Assembly (NCBI RefSeq): GCF_027941835.1 | Contig: NZ_CP116005.1 | Span: 3,053,501-3,117,500 of the forward strand | DNA length: 64,000 bases | Origin: Sphingosinicella microcystinivorans | GTDB lineage: Bacteria; Pseudomonadota; Alphaproteobacteria; Sphingomonadales; Sphingomonadaceae | Direction of reading: 5' to 3' | Shown: in pieces, positions 56,487-64,000 of the stretch | Numbering within the stretch: the first letter of the stretch is position 1 | Layout of the letters: every line of letters starts with the position of its first letter | The notes under the pieces: model-generated | Databases searched by the model: none | What the model saw: only the letters and a program-made list of their open reading frames with translations | What the model was told of the DNA's origin: nothing | Program-made: the position numbers and the translations under genes

Positions 56487-57523
56487 GGGAACAGCGGCGC
56501 GGCTTCGAGGCCGGTCGTCTCGGGAAGGCCGAACATCAGGTTCATGTTCTGGACCGCCTGACCCGACGAGCCCTTCACGAGGTTGTCGATGGCGGCGATG
56601 ACGATGGCGCGGCCGGGCACGCGGTCCTCGAAGACATTGAGGACGCAGTGGTTGGAGCCGCGCACCATGCGCGTCGCCGGGGCCTTGCCCTCGGGCAGCA
56701 GGTGCACGAACGGCGCGGCGGCGTAGCGGTGGCCGAGCGCGGCGCGGAGGTCCGCGGCGGTCTTGCCGGGCACCAGCTCGACCGTGATGGTCTCGAGCTC
56801 GCCGCGGTTCATCGGCACGAGGTGCGGCGTGAAGCTGATCGTGACGGGGCCGTTCGCGCGCTTCGAAAGCTCCTGCTCGATCTCCGGCATGTGGCGGTGG
56901 CGGCCGATGCCGTAGGGGTGCACGGCCTCCGCGACCTCGGTGAACAGGTTCGCCTCCTTGAGGCTGCGGCCCGCGCCGGAGACGCCGGAGAGCGCGTTGA
57001 TGGTGATGCGCTCGTGGCCGATCAGCCCGGCCTCCAGCAGCGGCAGCAGCGCGAGCAGCGCCGCGGTCGGGTAGCAGCCGGGGCAGGCGACGATGCGCGC
57101 GGCAGGGAGCATGTCTGCCGCATATTCGGTGAGGCCGTAGACGGCATCGGGCAGCAGCTCCGGCGCCGGGTGCGCGTTGCCGTACCACTCGGCATAGGTC
57201 TTCGCGTCGTTCAGCCGGAAATCCGCCGACAGGTCGACGATGCGCACGCCGCCGAGCGTCGAGAGCAGCGCGGCGGAGGCGGCGTGCGGCAGGCAGCCGA
57301 ACACGGCGTCGATGCCCGCCCAGTCGATCTCCTCGGCGCGGACGAGGCCGGGCAGCGGCACGTGGGCGAAATGCGGCCACACGTCCGCCATCGCCTGCCC
57401 CGCCTTGGCGTTGGCGCTGAGCGCGGCGATCTCGATATTCGGATGCGTGAGCGCGAGACGCACGAGATCGGCGCCGGTGTATCCCGACGCTCCCAGCACG
57501 GCGATGCGGACTTTCTGCGACAT
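56483..57523 (-). CDS. argC: N-acetyl-gamma-glutamyl-phosphate reductase
   Basis: 346-residue NADPH-dependent enzyme of arginine biosynthesis, reducing N-acetylglutamyl phosphate to the semialdehyde. The nucleotide-binding loop is AVLGASGYTGADLVRL (about residues 8-23) and the catalytic Cys is Cys150 in ACPGCYPTAALL; the His region is PYGIGRHRHMPEIEQEL. Length and motifs fit the long (type 1) form. It lies upstream of, and overlaps, the GNAT gene. No other arginine gene is close. Confidence 0.96.
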   Translation of the reverse strand: MSQKVRIAVLGASGYTGADLVRLALTHPNIEIAALSANAKAGQAMADVWPHFAHVPLPGLVRAEEIDWAGIDAVFGCLPHAASAALLSTLGGVRIVDLSADFRLNDAKTYAEWYGNAHPAPELLPDAVYGLTEYAADMLPAARIVACPGCYPTAALLALLPLLEAGLIGHERITINALSGVSGAGRSLKEANLFTEVAEAVHPYGIGRHRHMPEIEQELSKRANGPVTISFTPHLVPMNRGELETITVELVPGKTAADLRAALGHRYAAAPFVHLLPEGKAPATRMVRGSNHCVLNVFEDRVPGRAIVIAAIDNLVKGSSGQAVQNMNLMFGLPETTGLEAAPLFP

Positions 57524-57561
57524 GGAGGGCGCTTAGCGGATATGGGGCGGGGATTCCAGCG

Positions 57562-58434
57562 CTAGACGAGATCGCGCGGCAGGGCGTCGAGGGCGGCCTC
57601 CATCTCGGCGAAGCTGGGGGCGTGGTTGGAGGGCGTGGTGCGGCGGCCGAGCTCGACGGCGACCTGCGGGGCCTGGCCTTGCAGGTGGGCGACGATGACG
57701 GTCTTCACGAGGCTGAGGTACTTCGCCTCGGCGTCGATGACCTGCGCGAGGCGCGAGGCGATGGGGCCGACGACCGTGTAGCTGAGGAGGACGCCGAGGA
57801 AGGTGCCGACGAGCGCGCCGCCGATCATGGCGCCCAAGACCTCGGTCGGCTGGTCGACCGAGCCCATCGTCTTGATGACGCCGAGCACGGCGGCGACGAT
57901 GCCGAGCGCGGGGAGGCTGTCGGCGAGCGTCTGGAGCGCGCCCTGCGCCTGATATTCCTCGGCGACGTGGCGGTCGAGATCGGCCTCCATCGCGTCGGCC
58001 ATCTGGTTCGGGTCCTCGAAGTTCATCGCCATCATGCGCACGTAATCGCAGATGAAGGCGACGAGCGCCGGGTCCGCCGCGATGCGCGGGAAGGCGGCGA
58101 ACAGGCGCGATTCCTCGGGGTATTCGATATGGCTCTCGATGGCGACGACGCCCCGCGTGCGCAGCGTCTTGATGAGCAGGAACAGGAGGCAGAGGAGGTC
58201 GCGGTAGTCGTCCTTGCCCCAGCGCTCGCCCGCGAACGCGCGGCGCACGCCGTCTGCGGCGCGGCGCAGCGTCGCGCTGCTGTTGGCGATGATGAAGGCG
58301 CCGGCGGCGGCGCCCGCGATGATCAGCAACTCCTGCGGCAGCGCCCCGGCGATGATGCCGGGCTCGCCGCCCGCGATCAGGAAGCTGCCGAACACGCAGA
58401 CGAGCACGACGGCCAGCCCGAAAAAGATAATCAC
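57562..58434 (-). CDS. motA: Flagellar motor stator protein MotA
   Basis: 290-residue membrane protein with four helices (about 3-22, 36-52, 168-190, 200-222). TLADSLPALGIVAAVLGVIKTMG and MIGGALVGTFLGVLLSYTVVGP hold the conserved prolines of MotA helices 3 and 4; the cytoplasmic loop has the charged RxxxE-type region that contacts FliG. MotA works with MotB as the proton-driven stator. No motB or other flagellar gene is adjacent in this window. Confidence 0.9.
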   Translation of the reverse strand: MIIFFGLAVVLVCVFGSFLIAGGEPGIIAGALPQELLIIAGAAAGAFIIANSSATLRRAADGVRRAFAGERWGKDDYRDLLCLLFLLIKTLRTRGVVAIESHIEYPEESRLFAAFPRIAADPALVAFICDYVRMMAMNFEDPNQMADAMEADLDRHVAEEYQAQGALQTLADSLPALGIVAAVLGVIKTMGSVDQPTEVLGAMIGGALVGTFLGVLLSYTVVGPIASRLAQVIDAEAKYLSLVKTVIVAHLQGQAPQVAVELGRRTTPSNHAPSFAEMEAALDALPRDLV

Positions 58435-58518
58435 GACCCACAGACCCCGCGAGACAGGTACACGTTCTCAGGCGGGCATGGTGGGGCCGGGGTGGTTAAG
58501 GGCGCTTTAAGCGAAGTT

Positions 58519-59127
58519 TCAAGCGTCCGGGTACTTCACCGTGCAGCCGTAGGCGCGCGTGACGGGGCTGGCGACGGCGCGGCCCGCGGAAATATCGCCG
58601 AGCGCGGCGGTGACGTAGTTCTTCGCGCCCTTGATGTCGGCGGGGTTCGCGGTCGGCTTGTCGTCGATGGCGCCCGCGTAGCGGAGCACGCCCTTGCCGT
58701 CGATCACGTACATGTGCGGCGTCGCGCGCGCGTCGTAGGCCTTGCCGACCTTGCCGTCGTGGTCGAGCAGGTAGGCGGTGGGCTGGAACGTCCAGTCCTT
58801 CATCTCCTTCGCGGCGAGCGCGGAATCGACGTGGCCCTGCTTGCCCGGCGCGCTGCTGTTGACGGTGAGCCAGACGACGCCGTTCGCCTTCGCATCGGCC
58901 TGCAATTTCTGCATGTTGCCGGACTCGTAGTGCTTCTTGACGAACGGGCAGCCGCTGTTGGTCCATTCGAGGACGACGGTCTTGCCGGCGAAATCCTTGA
59001 GGCTGACGGTCTTGCCCGCAGCGGTCTGCGCGGTGAAGGCGGGGGCGGTCTTGCCGACTTCCGGCGCGGCGAGAGCGGCGGTGCCCGCGAAGGCGATGGC
59101 AGCGAAGGCGGCGATGGCTGTTCTCAT
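58519..59127 (-). CDS. Periplasmic redoxin/thioredoxin-fold protein
   Basis: 202-residue exported protein with signal peptide MRTAIAAFAAIAFAGTAALAA. The AhpC/TSA-type redoxin fold is shown by VGKTAPAFTAQTAAGKTVSLKDFAGKTVVLEWTNSGCPFVKKHY; the active site has a single Cys (GCPFVKKHY) instead of CxxC, and a second Cys lies near the C-terminus (YGCTVKYP). DATPHMYVIDGKG-like segment gives the cis-Pro loop. It probably works with the DsbD-like protein encoded 40 bases upstream. Confidence 0.88.
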   Translation of the reverse strand: MRTAIAAFAAIAFAGTAALAAPEVGKTAPAFTAQTAAGKTVSLKDFAGKTVVLEWTNSGCPFVKKHYESGNMQKLQADAKANGVVWLTVNSSAPGKQGHVDSALAAKEMKDWTFQPTAYLLDHDGKVGKAYDARATPHMYVIDGKGVLRYAGAIDDKPTANPADIKGAKNYVTAALGDISAGRAVASPVTRAYGCTVKYPDA

Positions 59128-59167
59128 GTCTCGTCTCCTTTTCCGGTGAACGGCGAGGATGCCACAA

Positions 59168-61222
59168 TCAGGCGCGGCGGGCGAGGTCCAGCATCAGGGA
59201 CTCGCTCAGAAGCTGCGGCAGCACCTCGGCGTCCTTGCCGCGCGCGTAGAAGAGATAGAGCGGAACGCCCGCGCGGCCCCGGCTTTCGAGGAAGCGGGTG
59301 ATGGCCGGATCGGCGTTCGTCCAGTCGCCGACGAGGGTGCGGATTCCGGCGTCCGCGAAGGCGGCGGTGACGGCGGGCGCGGAAAGCGCGCCGTTCTCGT
59401 TCACCTTGCAGGTGATGCACCAGTCGGCGGTGAAATAAACGAACACCGGGCCTTCGGCGCGAAGCGCGGCGAGGCGCGCCTCGGTGAAGGGCTCGATGTC
59501 CGGCAGCGCAGCGTTGGCGACGGGCGCCTCCGCGCGCGGCGTGATGAGGAGGACGGCGGCGACGGAGAGCGCCGCGACGGCGAGCGGCACGGCGGCGGGG
59601 CGTCCGCCGTGCTGGCGGATGCCGACCCACCAGAGCCCGGCGGCGAGGAACACGGCGGCGGCAAGGCCGAGGCTCATGCCGGAAACGCCCGCCTGACGTC
59701 CGAGCACCCACGCCAGCGCGACGGCGGTCGCGAACATCGGCAGCGCCATGATGCGGCGGAACGTCACCATCCACGGCCCCGGCCTCGGCAGGCGGTTGCG
59801 GAGCGCGGGGATGAAGCCGATCAGGATGAAGGGCAAGGCGAGGCCGAGCCCGAGTCCCGCGAAGATGAGGAGGCCGAGGGCGGGCGGCAGCAGGATGGCG
59901 GCGCCGAGCGCGAGGCCCATGAACGGGCCGGTGCAGGGCGTGGCGACGACGGCGGCGAGCGCGCCGGTCCAGAATGCGCCCTGCGTGCCGCCGCGCGCCG
60001 CGAGCGCATCGCCGCCGATCCGGGGCGCGCTGATCTCGAACAGCCCAGCGAGATTGAGCGCGATCGCGGTGACGAGCAGCAGCAGCAGGAAGATGACGCG
60101 CGGGTCCTGAAGCTGGAACGCCCAGCCGACCTGCGCGCCCGCGGCGCGGAGCGCGAGGATCGCCGCGCCGAGCGCAACGCAGGTGCCGACGACGCCCGCC
60201 GTGTAGGCGAGCGCCTCGCGCCGCGCCGCGGCTTCGGAATGGCCGCCGTTCGCGAGGCTGAGCGCCTTGAGGCCGAGGATGGGGAACACGCAGGGCATGA
60301 CGTTGAGGATGAAGCCGCCGAGCACGGCGAGCGCGAGCGCGGTGAGCGCGGACGGCAGGCCCGCCTGATGCCGATCGTGCCCGCCGGGCGCGAGCGGGGC
60401 GCCCGCCGCCGCGACCTCGCCCGCGTCCGCCTTGAGGCTTGCGCCGAAATGGCTGCCGTCGGCGCGGTCCAGCCGCAGCACGCCCGTGACTTCGCCGGGG
60501 TCGGCGTTCGCGCCCGCCGCCGTTTCGATGACGAGCGTGTCGCCGTCCCGGCTCACCGCCTGCGGCGCGTCGTAGTCGAGCACGCCGTCCGCCTCGGGGA
60601 AGAAGTAGGCGCGGCTGATGTCGCCCGCGCCCGTGGTGTCGACCGAGAGGCGGAACCTGCCGTCCGCGCGGGCATGACGCGCGGGCCAGTCGACGGGGCG
60701 GGGCAGGGCGGCGCGGGCCTTCTCGAAGCGCGGCGCGGCGGCGGGGTCGGCCGCGCCGTCGCCCGCCCGGAGGTCGAGCGCGAGGTCGGCGCTTTCGGGG
60801 ACGCAAAGCTCGTCGTCGCAGACCAGATAGTCGACGCGGACCTTCACGGGGAGCGGCGTGCCGGGGGCGAGGCCCGGCACGGCGAGGTCGACGAGCAGCG
60901 CCGATTCCCCTTCGAACACGTAGTTCATGATGCCCGAGACGGTGAAGGTGGAGGGCACCGGATAGCGGATGGCGGAAGCGGCGACGCCCTCCGGCAGCGT
61001 CCACGCCGCCTGCGTTTCCATGCCCGCGCTGCCGGGGTTCTTCCAGTAGGTGTGCCAGCCTTTTTCGGGGGTCATCACGATGGCGAGCGCGGCGGTCTTT
61101 CCCGGCGCCGGGGCGGCGCTCTCCGCGATCAGCTCGACGCGGGTGTGCGGGTTCTGGACGGCGTTCGTCGCAAGCGCGGGCGACGCGAAAGCGATCAGCA
61201 GCAGGAGAACGGCGCGGAACAT
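59168..61222 (-). CDS. DsbD/ScsB-type thiol:disulfide interchange protein
   Basis: 684-residue inner-membrane electron conduit that carries reducing power from cytoplasmic thioredoxin to the periplasm. It has a signal peptide (to about residue 19), an N-terminal periplasmic domain with the Cys pair CDDELC, eight helices with redox Cys in VMPCVFPILG and VATPCTGPFMG, and a C-terminal thioredoxin domain with WCITC. Domain order fits the ScsB branch of the DsbD family. The start ATG at 61222 gives the typical signal peptide. The redoxin downstream is a likely acceptor. Confidence 0.92.
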   Translation of the reverse strand: MFRAVLLLLIAFASPALATNAVQNPHTRVELIAESAAPAPGKTAALAIVMTPEKGWHTYWKNPGSAGMETQAAWTLPEGVAASAIRYPVPSTFTVSGIMNYVFEGESALLVDLAVPGLAPGTPLPVKVRVDYLVCDDELCVPESADLALDLRAGDGAADPAAAPRFEKARAALPRPVDWPARHARADGRFRLSVDTTGAGDISRAYFFPEADGVLDYDAPQAVSRDGDTLVIETAAGANADPGEVTGVLRLDRADGSHFGASLKADAGEVAAAGAPLAPGGHDRHQAGLPSALTALALAVLGGFILNVMPCVFPILGLKALSLANGGHSEAAARREALAYTAGVVGTCVALGAAILALRAAGAQVGWAFQLQDPRVIFLLLLLVTAIALNLAGLFEISAPRIGGDALAARGGTQGAFWTGALAAVVATPCTGPFMGLALGAAILLPPALGLLIFAGLGLGLALPFILIGFIPALRNRLPRPGPWMVTFRRIMALPMFATAVALAWVLGRQAGVSGMSLGLAAAVFLAAGLWWVGIRQHGGRPAAVPLAVAALSVAAVLLITPRAEAPVANAALPDIEPFTEARLAALRAEGPVFVYFTADWCITCKVNENGALSAPAVTAAFADAGIRTLVGDWTNADPAITRFLESRGRAGVPLYLFYARGKDAEVLPQLLSESLMLDLARRA

Positions 61223-61250
61223 GGCGCCAAGGCTTAACGGCCGCGGCGCG

Positions 61251-61281
61251 AAACGGAAAGGGCCGGCGTTGCCGCCGGCCC
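61251..61281 (-). terminator. Rho-independent terminator of PEP-CTERM gene 2
   Basis: On the minus strand, GGGCCGGCG and CGCCGGCCC form a nine-pair stem around GCAA (61260-61281), followed by TTTCCGTTT (61259-61251). It lies 24 bases after the stop codon, so this PEP-CTERM gene is also monocistronic and insulated from the DsbD-like gene. Confidence 0.85.
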
Positions 61282-61305
61282 GTCCTTGCGCCCTGTGACG
61301 AAGCG

Positions 61306-61917
61306 TCAGATGCGGCGGCGGCGTGCCGCGCCGATGCCGAGCAGGCCGATGCCGAGCAGGCCGACCATCGCCGGTTCCGGAACGTCGCGGTCCGGTATGA
61401 ACGTCACCTTGATGATGAAGTCGTCGTGGTTGTCGTCGTCGTCCACCTTCTGGTCGTCGAGCGCGATCCACAGCGTGTTCGTGTTGAGGCCGGACGGATC
61501 GTTCGCGCCGAGCAGGATGCCGAACTCCTCGACGCCGGGGTAGAACTTCTTGTCGCCGCGGCCGCTCGACGTGAAGTAGCCTTCCCACGCACCCGCGGAG
61601 ACCGACACCTCGAACATGAATTCGAGGCCGGTGTCGAGGTCGTTGTCCTCGGCGAAGCTGTTCGCGCCGTAGTGGAAGAGGTTGTCGAAGCCGCTTTCGG
61701 CGCCGAGGTATTCGAACCTCAGCGTGCCGGAGCGATCGAAGGTGATCGAGGCGCCGGTCGAGGCGTAGACGTCGAGGCCGATCCCGTTCAGGTACGACTG
61801 GAAGTTGTTGTTGTCCGGAATCTCGAGCGTCGACGAGAAGTTGACGACCATTCCGGCCTGCGCGCTCGCCGCGAGAGCTACCGAGGCCGCACCCGCGATG
61901 AAAAGGGTCTTGAGCAT
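61306..61917 (-). CDS. PEP-CTERM sorting domain protein, Asp-rich
   Basis: 203-residue exported protein with signal peptide MLKTLFIAGAASVALAASAQA. The body is beta-rich and contains the acidic run DDQKVDDDDNHDDF just before the tag, which could bind Ca2+. The C-terminus VPEPAMVGLLGIGLLGIGAARRRR has the VPEP box, membrane helix and Arg cluster of exosortase substrates (TIGR02595). It carries its own sigma-54 promoter and terminator. Function is unknown; surface or biofilm matrix placement is inferred from the tag. Confidence 0.92.
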   Translation of the reverse strand: MLKTLFIAGAASVALAASAQAGMVVNFSSTLEIPDNNNFQSYLNGIGLDVYASTGASITFDRSGTLRFEYLGAESGFDNLFHYGANSFAEDNDLDTGLEFMFEVSVSAGAWEGYFTSSGRGDKKFYPGVEEFGILLGANDPSGLNTNTLWIALDDQKVDDDDNHDDFIIKVTFIPDRDVPEPAMVGLLGIGLLGIGAARRRRI

Positions 61918-61957
61918 GGCAACATCCTTGCACAACATTTGCGATTGATTGCGGCTA

Positions 61958-61973
61958 CGCAATGATCGTGCCA
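61958..61973 (-). promoter_or_regulatory. Sigma-54 (-24/-12) promoter of PEP-CTERM gene 2
   Basis: Read on the minus strand, TGGCACG-ATCA-TTGCG matches the consensus TGGCACR-N4-TTGCW at all but the last position, with correct GG-N10-GC spacing. The predicted start near 61947 gives a leader of about 30 bases to ATG 61917, preceded by AAGGA. Confidence 0.88.
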
Positions 61974-62038
61974 GTCCGGGAACTGTTACAGAATCGAGAC
62001 AGTTAGCGATTCGGCGTCCCGCCGGCCGTGCGAGGATC

Positions 62039-62054
62039 GTAAAATCTGCCGACA
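62039..62054 (-). promoter_or_regulatory. Putative PrsR upstream activator site, PEP-CTERM gene 2
   Basis: On the minus strand, TGTCGGC-AGAT-TTTAC lies exactly 65 bases before the -24 element, as at the first PEP-CTERM gene. The second shared block, GAC..CG....G.TAAC, is at 62018-62002. It falls in the 156-base gap after the GMC oxidoreductase stop. Binding by PrsR is inferred. Confidence 0.65.
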
Positions 62055-62073
62055 CTTCACTAAAGAACGGGGC

Positions 62074-63924
62074 CTAAAGAACGGGCCGCGGCACGGCGTC
62101 GTCCGCGTCGCCGTCCTCCTCGTCATCGGGCTCCGGCGTCGGGTCGGGCGCCGTGTACTCGATCGCCGAGGCTTGCGGCAGCATGTCGAAGTCGTCGTCC
62201 CCCGCCTGGTCGCTGACGAGGAGCAGGCCGAAGAAGCTGGCGGCGACCAGCTCGGCGGGGATCGACCAGCGACGCCCGCCGGACGCGCGCAGCCGCGGGG
62301 CCGCCGCGGGCGGTTCCGCCCATGTCGACGGCGGCCGGGCGGCGGCCTCGATCCGGCGGGCGATCGTGTCGCCGGTGCGCATGGCGAGCGCGATGATGGT
62401 GAGCGTCGGGTTCGCCCAGCCCGAGGTGGGGAACAGCGAGCTGCCCGCGACATAGAGATTGGCGAGGCCGTGGACGCGCCCCTCGGCATCGCACACGCCC
62501 TCCGCCGGGCTGTCCGCCATGCGCGTGGTGCCGATGTGGTGATAGCCGCCGATCGGATGCGAGCTGATGAGCGGGTCGGTCGTCCAGCGGCGCCCGCTGC
62601 CGAGCAGCCACTCCGCCGTCTCGACGCGGCCCATGCCGAGGCGTTCGAGCTCTTGCCCGAAATCGGCGACCAGCACGGCGACGCTTTCGATGTCCAGCTC
62701 GGTGAGCCGCCAATCGAGCTTGATGCGCGGGATGCCGAGGGCGTCGGATTCGGTGTCGAGCAGCACGCGGCTATCCGGGTTCGGCGCCTGCTCGGCGCGC
62801 ACGAGCAGCGCGAGATCGAGCCGCCCGGCCTTGTGGAGCAGCCACGGGCGCAGCGGATCGGCGCGTTCCTGCACGAACGATGCCGCGCGCTTGGTGAGCA
62901 TCCAGAGGCCGCGCCCGGCGCGCGTCGGCGCCGTCTTGTGCTTGAGGCCGGAATAGGCGCGCATCCCGATGAACTGGCGCGCGTCCGCGGGCTGCCGCCC
63001 AGCCACGATCATCGAGCTGTTGAGCACGCGGCGCTCCGCCTGCCGCGCCGCGCTCGGCGTGACGAGGGCGGCGACCTTGCGGCCGCCAACGCGGTGCGGC
63101 CGCGCGAAGGCCCCCAGCAGCGCCCACGCGTCGCCCTCCACGACGCGGCCGCCGCGCGCGTGCGGGTGCTCCATGAAGAAGCGGCCGACGAGATCGCGGT
63201 CGTTGCCGAGGCGGTTCGCGAGCAGCAGGCGCGGGTTTTCGAGGCCGCCCGCGGCGAGCACGAAATAGCGGGCGTGGATGCGCAGCGTGCGCCCGGTGAG
63301 GCTTCGGGCCTCGACGTGCGTGACTGCGCCGGCGTCGCTTGCCGCGATGCCGGTGACGGTGGCGTGGGTGACGATCGTGCAGCGCGGATGCGCGCGGAGG
63401 TCCGCGCAGGCATCGAAGGTGAAGCGGTTGAAGCGCTCGTCGAACTGCCACGTGCCGAGCGCGAGCCGGGCCGGGTCGAGGTCCGGCAGCGGCACGCCCG
63501 CGGCCTTCATCGCCCCGGCCGTGTCGGGACCCTGCGGGAAGCCGAGCTCGCGCCATGCCTCCCGGTAGTAGGGCTCCAGCGTCTCGCGGGAGACCGGCCA
63601 GCCGGAATGGGGCACCCAGTCGCGGCGCTCGAAATCGACGCGGTCGAGCTCGGCGCAGCGGCCGCCCCAGATCGCGGTGGTGCCGCCGAAGAAGCGCAGG
63701 CGCGAATCCTCGAGGTCGTAATAGGGCTCGCCGACGTTGCGGCCCGCGCCGAGATCGGCGGTCTTCGCCTCGTAGTCGAGGCCGCCGCTTTCGAGGAGCG
63801 TGACGCTGTGCCCGTGCGCCAGCAGGCGGCGCGCGACGCCGATGCCGGCGGCGCCGGCGCCGATGACGCAGACCTCCGTCAACCGGATGGCCGGGATGTC
63901 GTCGTGTTCAAGATCGAGGTGCAT
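62074..63924 (-). CDS. GMC family FAD-dependent oxidoreductase with acidic C-terminal tail
   Basis: 616-residue flavoenzyme that would oxidise an alcohol or sugar. The FAD-binding Rossmann motif is VCVIGAGAAGIGVARRLLAHGHSVTLLESG (about residues 17-46); FGGTTAIWGGRC and FVLAAGGLENPRLLL are further FAD contacts; the C-terminal active-site region is HHIGTTRMADSP with ANLYVAGSSLFPTSGWANPTLTI. After about residue 545 an unusual tail has a hydrophobic stretch and an Asp/Glu-rich end. Substrate unknown. ATG 63924 is used; an upstream TTG at 63966 is in frame. Confidence 0.88.
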   Translation of the reverse strand: MHLDLEHDDIPAIRLTEVCVIGAGAAGIGVARRLLAHGHSVTLLESGGLDYEAKTADLGAGRNVGEPYYDLEDSRLRFFGGTTAIWGGRCAELDRVDFERRDWVPHSGWPVSRETLEPYYREAWRELGFPQGPDTAGAMKAAGVPLPDLDPARLALGTWQFDERFNRFTFDACADLRAHPRCTIVTHATVTGIAASDAGAVTHVEARSLTGRTLRIHARYFVLAAGGLENPRLLLANRLGNDRDLVGRFFMEHPHARGGRVVEGDAWALLGAFARPHRVGGRKVAALVTPSAARQAERRVLNSSMIVAGRQPADARQFIGMRAYSGLKHKTAPTRAGRGLWMLTKRAASFVQERADPLRPWLLHKAGRLDLALLVRAEQAPNPDSRVLLDTESDALGIPRIKLDWRLTELDIESVAVLVADFGQELERLGMGRVETAEWLLGSGRRWTTDPLISSHPIGGYHHIGTTRMADSPAEGVCDAEGRVHGLANLYVAGSSLFPTSGWANPTLTIIALAMRTGDTIARRIEAAARPPSTWAEPPAAAPRLRASGGRRWSIPAELVAASFFGLLLVSDQAGDDDFDMLPQASAIEYTAPDPTPEPDDEEDGDADDAVPRPVL

Positions 63925-64000
63925 GGCTGCTCTGCTGTGGCAGGCCATACATGAACCTGCGCTCAATGAGGAGAGGAAGGCGACGGGACGTAAAATAAAA

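Overview
The window is GC-rich (by eye roughly two thirds G+C), densely coded DNA from an alphaproteobacterium, most likely a member of the Sphingomonadales. The basis is inference from gene content and order: yajC-secD-secF, bamD-recN-ligA, paired CYP153 hydroxylases, a gene-transfer-agent type lysis pair, and an XrtA/PEP-CTERM regulatory locus (EpsB_2-type sugar transferase, PrsK, PrsR, PrsT). No CRISPR array, rRNA or intact insertion sequence was seen.

Layout. 1-4.5 kb: an RND efflux pump (permease cut by the window edge, adaptor lipoprotein) divergent from a TetR regulator. 4.5-14.5 kb: housekeeping genes (DUF815 ATPase, yajC-secD-secF, a Mth938-like protein, a glycosyltransferase, bamD-recN-ligA). 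14.6-17.5 kb: two tandem CYP153 P450 genes and a 50-codon ORF. 17.5-27.3 kb: prmA, a DUF885 lipoprotein, a UvrD-family helicase, an AsmA-family protein, rsmD and an RsuA/RluB-type pseudouridine synthase, with a palindromic repeat pair in one convergent gap. 27.3-33.3 kb: a six-gene mrp Na+/H+ antiporter operon on the minus strand. 33.6-42.7 kb: tRNA-Leu, then a co-oriented stress/energy cluster (P-type ATPase, beta-CASP nuclease, tandem Usp, Na+/Ca2+ exchanger-like protein, MaoC-Pta fusion, acetate kinase). 42.7-51.9 kb: tRNA-Ser, a mannose-1-phosphate guanylyltransferase, and divergent from it the EpsB_2-prsK-prsR-prsT locus. 51.9-55.3 kb: tRNA-Pro, an endolysin/holin pair, a PEP-CTERM protein, a beta-propeller protein and a 144-bp element with terminal inverted repeats. 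55.4-63.9 kb, minus strand: gamma carbonic anhydrase, GNAT, argC, motA, a redoxin, a DsbD-like protein, a second PEP-CTERM protein and a GMC oxidoreductase.

How the genes work together. The most notable result concerns the PEP-CTERM system. PrsK/PrsR is a two-component pair whose regulator carries the GAFTGA motif of sigma-54 activators. Both PEP-CTERM genes, about 8.5 kb apart and on opposite strands, have a -24/-12 sigma-54 promoter with canonical GG-N10-GC spacing. Both also share an upstream motif, TGTCGGC-N4-TTTAC, ending exactly 65 bases before the -24 element, and a second partly matching block in register between the two. I infer that these are PrsR enhancer sites and define a small PrsK/PrsR/RpoN regulon. 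No exosortase, which would process the PEP-CTERM proteins, is present in the window.
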